Shown here: piece after piece, positions 52,282-61,802 of the stretch | How the letters are laid out: each line of letters begins with the position of its first letter | Position numbering within the stretch: the stretch's first letter is position 1 | Origin: G963422705 sp963422705 | Lineage (GTDB): Bacteria > Poribacteria > WGA-4E > WGA-3G | Direction: 5' to 3' | Length of the DNA: 64,000 bases | Assembly: GCA_963422705.1 (NCBI GenBank) | Contig: OY730443.1 | Span: 3,720,001-3,784,000, forward strand | Position numbers and translations under genes: made by a program | The notes under the pieces: model-generated | Seen by the model: the letters and a program-made list of their open reading frames with translations, nothing else | The model's database searches: none | What the model was told of the DNA's origin: nothing

Positions 52282-53395
52282 TTTGATTTTGCAATATCTT
52301 ATCTGGTAAACGTCGAATTCGTGCGGGCGTGTCGTCGTTTCGAATTTCTGATGAGAGAATTCGGAGGTGCCGGTTTTCAATCGGGAGTGGCATTTTTACG
52401 CCCCCGTGACGATGTGATTCGCGTAAGGCGATAGCTATCTCTAATGCGGCCCGGCCATCTTCACCTGAACATTTCGGGGAATCGCCGTTCTCAATCGCGT
52501 TAATCAGGTCATCGACAATTGTTAATCCCATGCCTTGCATTCTAACCGGCCAGGGGAATGGACATTTTGCTGGAACTCCGTGTCCGCGTCTGCCACCGGA
52601 AATCATTCGAATTAATTCAAATGTCTCGGCGTTATTGGTTGAACGGATGCGTCCGGTGGTGCCGATGACATCTACTTCCCATGGCGCTGCACCACACGGT
52701 GTGCTGCGGAGATACGCGCGCACCCCGTTATCAAAAACGAGATAGCCGTTTCCCATCAGATCGTTTTCATCGTCGGCGCGCCCGGGTTCCATTTCTCCGA
52801 AAACCCATTCCACATTTCCGCCTGCCATATAGCGGAGAATATCAATGGCGTGGCTCCCGTTATGGGAAAGTCCACATTGGGCGTATACGGTAACCTGCAG
52901 GACGTTGCCGATTTCCCCTTCATCGATTAATCTGCGTGCTTCATGAAAAAACGGATTCCAGCGTCTGGCACAATTTATTGCCAAGGCGACACGGTTTGTG
53001 CGGCAGACATTCACCATCGCGTCCGCTTCGGCAAGACTGAGTGAAATCGGTTTTTCTGCCCAAATCGCTTTTACTCCTGCCCGGGCAACGTTTTGTACAA
53101 TAGAAGACCGGACTCTCGCTGTGGTACAAACGCTAACGAGTTCTAAATTCTCATTCGTTAGCATTTCTTGATAATCGGTGTAAAGATGGTTGGAACTGAT
53201 ACCCCACCGTTCACCGAAAATTGCGGCTTGTTCGGCATGCGTATCCGCCCCGGCGACGAGCTCTACGTTCGGTGCAGCATGGTAGCTTGGGGCATGACAA
53301 TAGGGGAGAAAGAGGGAGCCGCCTTGGGTGATTTCGTCATCAAAGGTACTTCCCATACGCCCTAAACCGATTACGCCCGCTCGATAGGTTTTCAT
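52259..53395 (-). CDS. Gfo/Idh/MocA family oxidoreductase
   Basis: From the ATG at 53395 (GGAGGAAACAAG in front) the 378-residue protein has YRAGVIGLGRMGSTFDDE, the Gfo/Idh AIWAEKPISLSLAEADAMV (EKP Lys), ALAINCARRWN, and GLSHNGSHAIDILRYMAGG with the catalytic His and Asp. The last 30 or so residues after PIENRHLR are unlike the family and read into the next gene. NAD(P)-dependent sugar oxidoreductase; substrate unknown. It is the first gene of a pair with the YdcF-like protein. Confidence 0.85.
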   Translation of the reverse strand: MKTYRAGVIGLGRMGSTFDDEITQGGSLFLPYCHAPSYHAAPNVELVAGADTHAEQAAIFGERWGISSNHLYTDYQEMLTNENLELVSVCTTARVRSSIVQNVARAGVKAIWAEKPISLSLAEADAMVNVCRTNRVALAINCARRWNPFFHEARRLIDEGEIGNVLQVTVYAQCGLSHNGSHAIDILRYMAGGNVEWVFGEMEPGRADDENDLMGNGYLVFDNGVRAYLRSTPCGAAPWEVDVIGTTGRIRSTNNAETFELIRMISGGRRGHGVPAKCPFPWPVRMQGMGLTIVDDLINAIENGDSPKCSGEDGRAALEIAIALRESHRHGGVKMPLPIENRHLRILSSEIRNDDTPARIRRLPDKILQNQNGGKVLQ

Positions 53396-53711
53396 CTTGT
53401 TTCCTCCAAAGGCGTTATGCCTCAGCGATATTTTTATCAAAAAGCCTCGGCGTTCAATATAGAATTGGGCCCAAAAATGCCTTTTGATTCAACGTTCTAC
53501 GGGATTTACTCGTTTTTTTAATCGCAGAATTTGAATGTGTCTTCAACATGTTGTCGTTTTTTTTTACTTATTTTTTTGTTAAGCAAATTTGTAAAAATTG
53601 TTAGTTTTATGAGATATCAGACGTTCACCGCTACTATATCCCACCCCTAAAGGATTGGGGTTTGTAGCGGAAGATTAGATAAAATATTGTTGATGAAAGC
53701 TTAAAGACATA
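53396..53711. other. Intergenic region with a long hairpin
   Basis: These 316 bases separate two minus-strand genes. No gene is seen. The one notable structure is the inverted repeat at 53628-53670. Confidence 0.4.
53628..53670. repeat. Hairpin-forming inverted repeat, possibly an IS200/IS605-type end or decayed MITE
   Basis: CCGCTAC (53628-53634) and GTAGCGG (53664-53670) are perfectly complementary, with an inner ACCCC/GGGGT stem around TAAAGGATT. The text CCCACCCCTAAAGG...GGGG resembles the end hairpins of IS200/IS605 elements, but no transposase remnant is beside it. It could also be a rho-independent-like element without a T tract. Confidence 0.5.
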
Positions 53712-54893
53712 TCAAACAACTTCCATCCAGACGCCCGGGATGAATCCCGGATATACTCCCGCACTAAACGCGGGATAATAGATGTCCTCCCCCGTAAAAT
53801 CGTGAACGGTTACTACGCCCTCCGTATTCGGAATATGCACGCGGCAAAGATAATCGCTTTCTCGGAATAGCTGCTGTGGTGTCGGTTCCGACTTGTGAAC
53901 GCGATATGCTGTCAAGGCAGCTTCATCTACCTCAATGCCCAACCCGGGCGATTCCGATACCTGAATTTCTCCGTCCGTGACAACATGCTGCGTTTCAAGC
54001 AGGTGAGACTCCCACAACTCGTGGCAAGTGATTGCTGGCAATTCAGCTTGGGATAGCACGGCGCCGAGATGCACGGCGTAAGCCGTCGTGATGCCGGTGC
54101 CTACCATTTGTAGCCAAAACGGTTGCTCAAATGATGCGCAGCGCGCATTGGTTTCCCGCAATGCGGTGACGCCGCCCCCGACAACAAAGCCGCTGCAACA
54201 GTGGGCATGCAAGCAGGCTTCGTTAAAATGCTCTACGATACGTTTTTGGACGGCTTCTTGTAGTTTTGCCGCGCCCCCCACGTCCGTACCGAGGTAGAAG
54301 GGGCTTTCATAGATAGCAACGTTCGGGTGTTTGTCTAGTTGCTGTAAAACTGGAATCGCATTCTCCGCCGTTCGCAAGAAGCCGTTAAAGTCAATGTCAA
54401 GCCGATAGTCTGAGGGAAGTAACTTGCCGACAGCCTCTACTTGTGCGAAGATATCTCGCCAGGGCCGCGCCTTGAGTTTTGCAGAGGTGTAGCCTCGTTT
54501 GGTGGATTCTTCGATTTCAGCTACCCAATCTTCTGACGGCATATCAATATCCCACCATGAAATCGGACACCGGTCACGTACCTTAGTCCCGATGAGCTGA
54601 TATACCGGAATATCTACCGTTTTTCCGATTGCGTCAAAAAGTGCCATCTGAATGCCAAAACCGATGCTATCATCGTTCATCTGTGCAAACGGGTTGAGTC
54701 CAATGAGACGTTCAATGTTATCGGATTCATCGGCTAGATTTTCGCCATAACCTACAGTGCCGTCGCTCAATTCCATGCGGTAAACGTAAACCCGTTCCCC
54801 GTGTGTTAATGCCCTGTGCATGTGCCGACTGACGCGTTCACAATAGAAGGGGACATTCAACGGTATTGCTTCAAGGTGTTTGATGCTGAGCAT
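53712..54893 (-). CDS. Enolase-superfamily (mandelate racemase/muconate lactonizing enzyme) protein
   Basis: The ATG at 54893 is chosen because GGGAGG lies just before it; an upstream start would add 61 unrelated residues. The 393-residue protein has the MR/MLE capping start and barrel motifs: SAKLKARPWRD (KxK-type Lys), LDIDFNGFL for the first metal Asp, and YESPFYLG for the Glu. The third ligand and the general-acid part lie after EHFNEACLHAHCCSG but are not canonical, so catalysis may be unusual. It likely dehydrates or epimerises a sugar acid. It is divergent from a second MR/MLE gene at 55176. Confidence 0.75.
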   Translation of the reverse strand: MLSIKHLEAIPLNVPFYCERVSRHMHRALTHGERVYVYRMELSDGTVGYGENLADESDNIERLIGLNPFAQMNDDSIGFGIQMALFDAIGKTVDIPVYQLIGTKVRDRCPISWWDIDMPSEDWVAEIEESTKRGYTSAKLKARPWRDIFAQVEAVGKLLPSDYRLDIDFNGFLRTAENAIPVLQQLDKHPNVAIYESPFYLGTDVGGAAKLQEAVQKRIVEHFNEACLHAHCCSGFVVGGGVTALRETNARCASFEQPFWLQMVGTGITTAYAVHLGAVLSQAELPAITCHELWESHLLETQHVVTDGEIQVSESPGLGIEVDEAALTAYRVHKSEPTPQQLFRESDYLCRVHIPNTEGVVTVHDFTGEDIYYPAFSAGVYPGFIPGVWMEVV

Positions 54894-55175
54894 GAGGCGC
54901 CTCCCAATTTGTTCACTATTTCGCTTGACGGTGAAGCTTGAAAACTCATATTGCAAATTTGCTGTATTATAGCACAAAATTGCGAAATTTAAAACATGCG
55001 AATTTCTGATAGTTGAAAATTCTTTGACTCTATTTGCACGACGTGCTATTTTAATGCTAGTAGGTGTGCCATTCACCTAAAACGTTGGTTTGCAGCAAAC
55101 GTCGCACCATAACGGGTACGAAAGAACAGGTACACGTTTTATCACATTTCAAAAGATAAAAAACGGAACAGCATC

Positions 55176-56306
55176 ATGAGCAAAATTGCATACGTAGAAG
55201 TCTTTCCGACTGCTATCGGCATGAAAGATGTTTTTACTATCGGGACTGGATTTGTCGGAGATACAGCTGTCGCCGGGCACCATATTTTCGTCAAAATTAC
55301 TACAGATGACGGCTACGTCGGGTGGGGAGAACAGCGTGCCCTACCCTCCTGGAGTTATGAGACGGTAGAATCCATGAGCTCAACGATTCGCCACCATATC
55401 GCCCCGCTGCTTTTGGGGCAGAATCCATTGCGCCTGAATCGAATCCACGATGAAATCTACAATGCATTAAAGCCGGCTGTCAGCAACGGGCACCCTTTCG
55501 CGAAAGCCGCAGTTGATATTGCCCTACGTGACCTGGGCGGACAAATATTAGATGTACCCCTGCATACCCTTTTCGGCGGGAAGCGTCATGATACAGTGAG
55601 GCTTTGTTATGCACTGAGTATTGATACCCCAGAAAAAATGGGTTTGAAGGCGAAGGCATTGTCGCCTTGTAGCTGTTTCAAAGTGAAAGTTGCCGGAGAA
55701 CCCGCTGCCGATGAAGAACGTCTCCGCGCTGTGCAGGAAGCAATGCCGGATGCAACACTGTGGATAGATGCTAATCAGTCTTATGTTCCGTCTCAAGCCG
55801 TTGAATTGCTCAAGCGGGTATCAGACATTCGAGCAATCCACTGTATGGAACAACCCGTGGCGAGTCAAGATTGGTTCGGGATGCGGCGTGTGAGGGAGAA
55901 TACCTCTATTCCGATTGCAATTGATGAAGGATGCTTTACCGCCTTTGATTTGGCAAAAATCGTAAGGCTTGAGTGTTCGGATGCCGTCGTGTTGAAGGTG
56001 TGTAAATCAGGAAGTTTAGACGCTTGCCTCAAAAGCGCCCATGTCGCTGAAGCGAATTCGTTGGAGCTGCTCGGTAGTGGCCTGACAGAAGCAGGTGTTG
56101 GTTTCGTCGCATCCGTGCACCTTTTCTCTACCTTAGAACTGGTGCTCGCCCCCGAATTGAACGCCCCAGCATTTTTAGAGACATTGGCTGTCAGCGGCAT
56201 CACCATCCGTGACGCGGTTGTGACGGTTCCTGAGGGCGCCGGCCTCGGCATAACAGTGGACGAAGATTATATTAAGGCACATCCGCTCAGAATTGAAGGG
56301 AATTGA
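55176..56306 (+). CDS. Enolase-superfamily protein, muconate cycloisomerase/dipeptide-epimerase subgroup
   Basis: The 376-residue protein has the KxK motif (CFKVKVAG), WIDANQSY, MEQPVASQDW and AIDEGCFTAFDLA for the three metal ligands Asp, Glu and Asp, and VLKVCKSGSL with the second catalytic Lys. This two-Lys arrangement fits the MLE/epimerase subgroup. It acts on a carboxylate substrate, likely a cyclic or acid sugar. The divergent neighbour is another MR/MLE member; both may be controlled from the 282-base gap between them. Confidence 0.8.
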   Translation: MSKIAYVEVFPTAIGMKDVFTIGTGFVGDTAVAGHHIFVKITTDDGYVGWGEQRALPSWSYETVESMSSTIRHHIAPLLLGQNPLRLNRIHDEIYNALKPAVSNGHPFAKAAVDIALRDLGGQILDVPLHTLFGGKRHDTVRLCYALSIDTPEKMGLKAKALSPCSCFKVKVAGEPAADEERLRAVQEAMPDATLWIDANQSYVPSQAVELLKRVSDIRAIHCMEQPVASQDWFGMRRVRENTSIPIAIDEGCFTAFDLAKIVRLECSDAVVLKVCKSGSLDACLKSAHVAEANSLELLGSGLTEAGVGFVASVHLFSTLELVLAPELNAPAFLETLAVSGITIRDAVVTVPEGAGLGITVDEDYIKAHPLRIEGN

Positions 56307-56364
56307 AATGCTTGGATATTGATTTTAAAAGCTGATGCGCGGAAGGATTTTCCTACCACCCCTG

Positions 56365-57552
56365 TTATGGCGATTGGTTCGAAAAAAATGCCGCTCGGCG
56401 GTGAATGAAGAGCTCGATTAAGATGGCGATGGCTATCGCTACAGCACAGAGCAGATAAGGGCTTTGAATCCCTAGTGAAGAATCAGCAGCGATACCGCCT
56501 AAAAAGGGTCCGAAAAGAATGCCACCGCCGAGTATCGCCTCATGCCACCCACTTTTGTTACCCCTGTCCTGTTGCCTGTCTAAGCCGTAGTAAAGACTGC
56601 TGAAATAGGTGAAGGCGACGGATACGCCGATAATAGCCAACGCACATGCCCAGATGAGGGTGTGTTGGATTCGCCAGAGTGCAAGAAAAGAAAAAATTGC
56701 CAGTATCTGCACAGTTAACAACGGAGCTAGGCGGTAGTGCCATCGGGTTGAGTAGCCGGTGCCGAGTGCGAGAAACGCCACTGTTTGAATGCTTCCGAGG
56801 GCCAGCATCAAATTTCCGAACGTCCGCGTGGGGATTCCCATTTCTAATGTTAACTTTGGAGCAAGTCGGCGGAGAACACCAAGCGCGAACCAGGATGTAA
56901 AATTGGCACATCGCGCCAGGTTGCGATAGATAGTGCGCACTTCGGGTGTCGGATATATCACTTCTACATGTTCCGCTTCGAGTTCCCTTGCGGAAACAGA
57001 ACGTTCCGGTTTAGGCAAAAAGATTGTCGCCAACGTCAAGACACTAAACAATCCAGCGAGGTAAAACGGTGTAAAGGGGTTCGAATCGTGATAAAGATAG
57101 CCTGATGCTGTTGGGCCCAAAGTCATTCCAATACTCCAAAAGAGATTAAAATACATGACTCGCTGCAGCAGGTTAGCACCCGTTTCGCGTTCAGCCAGCC
57201 ACGCCTCGTAAACGGGCCAAAAGAGTGCCATACTGATGCCAACAGCCGGGAAAATGAAGAGGAGGTGGGCGCCAGTCCTACAGAAACAGACGCTAATTGA
57301 AACCGATGCGAGAAGTAGACAAGCGACGTAAAGGATAGGGCGTCTCTCTAAATGGTCAGAGAGGCGCCCAAACGGAATTGCAAGAATAGCGAAAAAAGTG
57401 GTGGTTATCGCCATCAATCCACCCAGGAAGGTTGAGGAGAGCCCCAAGTAACTGGTGTAAAAAGAGGTATTGGTTAAAAGACTGCTAAACGCAAAATCTA
57501 TCAGTAGGGCCGGCAGGTAGACGGACAGGAATTGGCGAGATTTTAGTGGCAT
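56365..57552 (-). CDS. Major facilitator superfamily transporter
   Basis: The 395-residue protein has about 12 hydrophobic segments and MFS features: FLGGLMAITTTFFAILAIPFGRLSDHLERRPILYVAC (the loop 2-3 motif GRLSDHLERR), LFIFPAVGISMALFWPVYE, and a second-half region KSGWHEAILGGGILFGPFLGG. The C-terminus is basic. It may import the sugar acid used by the two MR/MLE enzymes next to it, but no substrate is shown by sequence. It is convergent with the MR/MLE gene at 55176. Confidence 0.85.
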   Translation of the reverse strand: MPLKSRQFLSVYLPALLIDFAFSSLLTNTSFYTSYLGLSSTFLGGLMAITTTFFAILAIPFGRLSDHLERRPILYVACLLLASVSISVCFCRTGAHLLFIFPAVGISMALFWPVYEAWLAERETGANLLQRVMYFNLFWSIGMTLGPTASGYLYHDSNPFTPFYLAGLFSVLTLATIFLPKPERSVSARELEAEHVEVIYPTPEVRTIYRNLARCANFTSWFALGVLRRLAPKLTLEMGIPTRTFGNLMLALGSIQTVAFLALGTGYSTRWHYRLAPLLTVQILAIFSFLALWRIQHTLIWACALAIIGVSVAFTYFSSLYYGLDRQQDRGNKSGWHEAILGGGILFGPFLGGIAADSSLGIQSPYLLCAVAIAIAILIELFIHRRAAFFSNQSP

Positions 57553-57717
57553 TTTTTTGCGTTCACTACTGGGAGCAGACCGGATATTCTATCTAAAACA
57601 CGTATTCTTCCCGGCCCACTCGCCTCATTGAGCAAGCTTACGTCGCTTTGTTATTTCAGTCGATAGAATTCTTCATCCGATGGGGCTATCGTATGGGAAG
57701 CGGGCACGCAGTATCGG

Positions 57718-58710
57718 CTATAACGGGACAATCTCGGCATCAATCATGTGATATCCTGTCGCACCGACAGGCGACGCTTCAATTCCAATTTCGTCTTGTA
57801 CAATTCCGCTGTTAGCGGTAGCTCTCGCATAGATTTCAACCGGCTCCGCTTTTTCCGGGACATGCCACTCCCATTTCCAGAGCACCCACGCAAAAGGCGT
57901 GTCCTTCGCCCAAATTTCTGCTTCATGCCAGGTTTGGCCGTAATCGACACTGACTTCAACACAGTTAATACCGCCGTGGTTTCCAGCATCAAATGCTGCA
58001 CCGCTCACCATGTAACTGCTTCCCGCCCTGATTTTCTCTTTTTCGCTTGGTGTTCCGATGACGGTTGCCAATTTAACCGCTGCAATCGCGTCCCACCCGC
58101 GTTTCTCCCAATAACTTTCGTGTTCTCTTGCTAGCTGGATGTTAACTATCCATTTCGGATTTTTTGTGCCGTAGTGGCCCGGATTAAGTAAACGAATTGG
58201 GAAACCGTGTTCTGTCGGCAGGGGTTCTCCATTCATCTCATAAGCCAACAGCGTTTCTTCGCGCATTGCTTTCGCTAACGGAATAGCGGTGTGATATCCG
58301 TCAGCACACCGGAAAACAACCACTTTTGCTTCCGGTTTTACCCCGAACCCTTCAAGAAGAGTCGGCAAGGGCACTCCTTTCCACTCTGCATTGCTCATCT
58401 GCTCTGTACCAATTGGGTCACCGATGCACTTGAGCGTTCGAATTGCCGTTGTAGAATCCATCGCGATGATGTCCTCAAGTCGCAAGGGGGCTGCGTGTCT
58501 CTCGACTAATCCTGTTACAACTAATCGCCAACGTTCCGCCTCAAGAACGGTAGGTTCTCCAATTTGGAGGACATAGAAATCGGCAGTGGGTGTTATCAAA
58601 GTGCCCGGCTTAAGTAGCGCGGGAACCGGGTTTTGTGCCGCTAACTGAAGGGGGAGGACTAGGCCGCCCGCGCTCATCGCACTGAGTTTTATAAAGGTTC
58701 GTCGTTTCAT
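57718..58710 (-). CDS. Sulfite-oxidase-like molybdopterin oxidoreductase, Tat-exported
   Basis: The 330-residue protein begins with MKRRTFIKLSAMSAGG, a twin-arginine signal peptide, and has a sulfite-oxidase fold: TLKCIGDPIGTEQMSNAEWKGVPL with the molybdenum-binding Cys, RCADGYHTAIPLAKAM, GFPIRLLNPGHYGTKNPKWI, and a C-terminal Mo-co dimerisation domain (IEVSVDYGQTWHEAEI-like stretch). It likely works in the periplasm as a sulfite or methionine-sulfoxide-type molybdoenzyme. A cytochrome partner is not adjacent; cydAB lie upstream on the same strand but carry their own start. Confidence 0.85.
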   Translation of the reverse strand: MKRRTFIKLSAMSAGGLVLPLQLAAQNPVPALLKPGTLITPTADFYVLQIGEPTVLEAERWRLVVTGLVERHAAPLRLEDIIAMDSTTAIRTLKCIGDPIGTEQMSNAEWKGVPLPTLLEGFGVKPEAKVVVFRCADGYHTAIPLAKAMREETLLAYEMNGEPLPTEHGFPIRLLNPGHYGTKNPKWIVNIQLAREHESYWEKRGWDAIAAVKLATVIGTPSEKEKIRAGSSYMVSGAAFDAGNHGGINCVEVSVDYGQTWHEAEIWAKDTPFAWVLWKWEWHVPEKAEPVEIYARATANSGIVQDEIGIEASPVGATGYHMIDAEIVPL

Positions 58711-59009
58711 TTTTGATTTTTTCTTGCTTCCTAACCGGAGTTATCGGTGATTCTGCATCAATCAGCTGACTTTACCCGTTCCGATTGCCTTAACAATTGA
58801 TGCAACGGCGCATAAAAGCCCACGGGGTGCATATCGCTACTTTCTAATATTGACGCTTTTTTCTCTATTAGCAGCGGCGTTGGCGTGTGACATAAGGATG
58901 ACACACGCACCGGTGAATACCATGAGAAAACAACGTTTTATGTGAGTTTTGAAGCATGGCGGAACCTGCTCCTACCCACATTGTATATTATACTATATTT
59001 TCGAGGGTG

Positions 59010-59105
59010 TCAATTCTTTTTTTCGTTCTGTTTTTCGCATCGGTGCGGCTCGGTTTTGCCACAAGCACGGCATGTAGCTCTTATTTCTACTTTATCTTTC
59101 GCCAT
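59010..59105 (-). CDS. Possible 31-residue mini-protein with a zinc-finger-like motif
   Basis: An ATG at 59105 opens a 31-codon frame with CRACGKTEPHRC, a CxxC plus HxC arrangement able to bind zinc, followed by a basic tail ending EKKN. There is no ribosome-binding site ahead of it. The compact Cys/His pattern is the only sign of coding; it could be chance. Confidence 0.35.
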   Translation of the reverse strand: MAKDKVEIRATCRACGKTEPHRCEKQNEKKN

Positions 59106-59137
59106 GATGAATGCATGAAGATGATGAATGCATGAAG
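59104..59137. repeat. 17-bp perfect tandem repeat
   Basis: ATGATGAATGCATGAAG occurs twice, head to tail, at 59104-59120 and 59121-59137, just upstream of the possible mini-gene. The unit contains the palindrome ATGCAT, so it may be a regulator site or replication slippage. Confidence 0.75.
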
Positions 59138-59179
59138 GAGGAGATATCGCCGGAAAGTAAGTTGATTTTTCATGGTATA

Positions 59180-60235
59180 TTAGGTTCTTCTTCTTCCCTT
59201 AAATACCACATAAAGGTAATAAAAGGCGGGCAGTACAATAACAGCTCCTACGCCCACGATAATTAACAAAAGTCGAAGCACAACCGCCGGCGCTGCACTG
59301 TTTGAGAAAGTGAGGGCCGGTGCCACAAGATAAGGGTACTGGGCTACGCCCCAACCGAAGATAATCAGCCCTACCTGTATCGGTACAAGGGCACTGGCAA
59401 GGCGAAACCTCCGCTTCCAGATTGCCCACATTCCAGTGACGGAGACTGTTCCGGTGATTATGTGAAAGCATATCGCCCAGGTGCTGCTGCTTAACCCTCG
59501 TCGAATTGTTGGGGCACCTTCAGCAGACAGCATGAAGCTGAGCCACGCCATGACTCCAACGCTACCCGCTGCAATTAAGGCCCGCCTGCGAAAATCCTCC
59601 TGCAATGCTGAATCTTCTGTCTCTAGCGTTAGATAAACAGCGGCAAGTAAGGCGCAGAGGGTTAGGGTGAAAAAGCCGATTGCAAAGGGAAAAGGCGCGA
59701 GCCACGATGAGACAAAGTCAGTATCTACTTGTCCATTTTCCACATTAACGTGAATTGTGCCGGTGGCGACAGCTCCCAAGGTAACGCCGAGCATGATGGG
59801 TGTGATAATACTCGCCCCCGCGAACACACGGCTCCATCGGCGGTACGCAGGGCCCGATTGCTCCCTTTCCTCGTTTCTGTCGGGTTCGTGCTCTCCAGCT
59901 TCCTTCACGTCATAGGTACGGAAAACAAACGCGGAACCGCGAAGAACAATGCCGATAAGCATCAAGGTTAATGGGATGTGCAAAGCAGTGCTAATGGCAG
60001 CAAATGCGGGAGGAAAGGCGACAAAGAGCAGAACAACAATAACAATCAGCCAGACGTGGTTTGCCTCCCAAATCGGCGCAATCGCTTCTGTGATAAGCTT
60101 TCGTTGCGCGTTCGCGCGGGCCCCCGTAGCAAATACGTCCCAGATACCCCCTCCGAAATCGGCTCCGCCTGTTAGGACATAGAGAATGAGGGAGATAAGC
60201 ATCACACCTGCGATGCAGAATTCAAATTCGAACAT
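59180..60235 (-). CDS. cydB: Cytochrome bd-type quinol oxidase subunit II
   Basis: The ATG at 60235 overlaps the cydA stop. The 351-residue membrane protein has CydB features: LYVLTGGADFGGGIWD, EAIAPIWEANHVWLIVIVVLLFVAFP, FAAISTALHIPL, and a C-terminal hydrophobic part (YLVAPALTF). It has eight or nine membrane segments and forms the heterodimer with CydA in the inner membrane. Quinol oxidation with a high affinity for O2 is expected. It is translationally coupled to cydA. Confidence 0.93.
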   Translation of the reverse strand: MFEFEFCIAGVMLISLILYVLTGGADFGGGIWDVFATGARANAQRKLITEAIAPIWEANHVWLIVIVVLLFVAFPPAFAAISTALHIPLTLMLIGIVLRGSAFVFRTYDVKEAGEHEPDRNEEREQSGPAYRRWSRVFAGASIITPIMLGVTLGAVATGTIHVNVENGQVDTDFVSSWLAPFPFAIGFFTLTLCALLAAVYLTLETEDSALQEDFRRRALIAAGSVGVMAWLSFMLSAEGAPTIRRGLSSSTWAICFHIITGTVSVTGMWAIWKRRFRLASALVPIQVGLIIFGWGVAQYPYLVAPALTFSNSAAPAVVLRLLLIIVGVGAVIVLPAFYYLYVVFKGRRRT

Positions 60236-61554
60236 CAAATTTTTCCTGCGGATACTGCCTTTGCAAGTGTGGAGCGAAAGAGGCGACGCAAGAGGATAAT
60301 AACGATAATTGAGAGAAAAATGTAAAGCACCGTAAAACTCAGGAACGGCACGATAAGGTGGGGCATCGGCGTTACTGCATCCGCAGTGCGCATAATATTA
60401 TAGATAACCCACGGCTGACGTCCGACTTCTGTCACAGTCCAACCTGCTTCAATTGCGATGAAGCCGAGGGGTGTGCAGAGGGTGACAAATCGTAGATACC
60501 ATCCTTCTATCGGCAGGCTTTTCCTGCGCCACGCAAGCCATCCGCCCAGACACCCCGCAACAAGCAGGACTATCCCACAAGCTACCATCAGCTGGAATGC
60601 GATATGCACGATTGCGACAGGAGGACGGTTCTCTTTGGGAATTTCCTTCAGTCCCATAATCTTGGCGTTGAAGTCAGCATGCACGAGAAAACTGAGTGCC
60701 TTCGGAATTTCAATTGCATATCGAGTCTCTTCAAATTCCTCAAAGGGAATACCACCAATGCGTAAAGGTGCACCGTGTACCGTTTCCCATTGCCCCTCCA
60801 TCGCCGCCAGTTTAATCGGTTGGTGCTTAGCAAGCCGCTTGGCACTTATATCCCCCGAAATTGGTTGAAGCAGTGCCATAACACTCCCGACGGTGAGCGC
60901 GATTGCGAACGCCTTACGATGGAAAATGTTGCTTCTATCACGCCTCAGGTAATAGGCGTGAATTCCGGCCGTGGCAAACGCCACAGCGAGAAAAGCTGCT
61001 AAACACATATGAAGGCATTGGCTGAATGAAGAAGGGTTTAACATGGCTGCAACTGGGTTAATATCTGTTACGGTGCCATTAGCAATTGAGAAACCGGTAG
61101 GTGTATTCATCCAAGCATTTGCAGTGACGACGAAGATACCGGACAGTGTTCCGCTTATCAGCACCATTACCCCCGCGAACCAATGCGCATAACGCTGCAC
61201 CCGTTCCCAACCGTAGAGGTAGATACCGAGGAAGATTGCTTCTAAGAAGAATGCTAACCCCTCCAACGAGAACGGCATCCCGATGATAGGCCCCGCGTAA
61301 TTCATGAACCCCGGCCACAACAAGCCCAGTTCAAAAGAGAGCACCGTACCAGAGACGGCGCCGACGGCAAACAGAATCGCTGTTCCTTTTGCCCACTGCT
61401 TTGCCAGCAGGAGGTAGACTTTCGCCCCCGTTTTCAACCATAGCGCCTCGGCGATTACCATCAGCAGCGGCATCGCCATCCCAACGGACGCAAAAATAAT
61501 GTGAAATGCAAGGGACATTGCCATCTGAGCGCGAGCTGCAAGTAAATCTTCCAT
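60235..61554 (-). CDS. cydA: Cytochrome bd-type quinol oxidase subunit I
   Basis: The ATG at 61554 (GAAGTGG upstream) gives 439 residues. MEDLLAARAQMAMSLAFHII carries the haem b595 His near residue 18, ANAWMNTPTGF and FSLEGLAFFLEAIFLGIYLYGWERV are CydA-typical, the short Q loop marks a CIO-like (short Q-loop) form, and GRQPWVIYNIMRTADAVTP matches the conserved C-terminal part. It contains haems and the quinol site. Paired with cydB in one operon. The gap to the divergent ABC gene holds its promoter. Confidence 0.93.
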   Translation of the reverse strand: MEDLLAARAQMAMSLAFHIIFASVGMAMPLLMVIAEALWLKTGAKVYLLLAKQWAKGTAILFAVGAVSGTVLSFELGLLWPGFMNYAGPIIGMPFSLEGLAFFLEAIFLGIYLYGWERVQRYAHWFAGVMVLISGTLSGIFVVTANAWMNTPTGFSIANGTVTDINPVAAMLNPSSFSQCLHMCLAAFLAVAFATAGIHAYYLRRDRSNIFHRKAFAIALTVGSVMALLQPISGDISAKRLAKHQPIKLAAMEGQWETVHGAPLRIGGIPFEEFEETRYAIEIPKALSFLVHADFNAKIMGLKEIPKENRPPVAIVHIAFQLMVACGIVLLVAGCLGGWLAWRRKSLPIEGWYLRFVTLCTPLGFIAIEAGWTVTEVGRQPWVIYNIMRTADAVTPMPHLIVPFLSFTVLYIFLSIIVIILLRRLFRSTLAKAVSAGKI

Positions 61555-61802
61555 GAGAGGCCACTTCCCCTCAAAACGTCTGACGGTTATTTTACCACAA
61601 AAATGCGATGAGTTCAAGGAAAGAAGTATCAAATCCGAGATACATGCGGTTATCTATCAGAGGAGACGCGATTTGGTACGCTCAATCCGGTAGGTAGTTT
61701 TTGAAATCTTTTGACGTCTGCAGGAAAATATGGTATCTTTAAGAACAAATCGTGTGCTAACATCATAGCGAAAACAGGAATGGGATGTGAAGCGGAGTGA
61801 GA

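Larger units (their letters stand above)
58711..59179. other. Intergenic region with a possible mini-gene and a tandem repeat
   Basis: This 469-base gap separates the molybdoenzyme (downstream) from cydB (upstream), both on the minus strand. It contains a 31-codon minus-strand frame with a CxxC pair (59010-59105) and a 17-bp tandem repeat at 59104-59137. Nothing else is clear. Confidence 0.4.
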
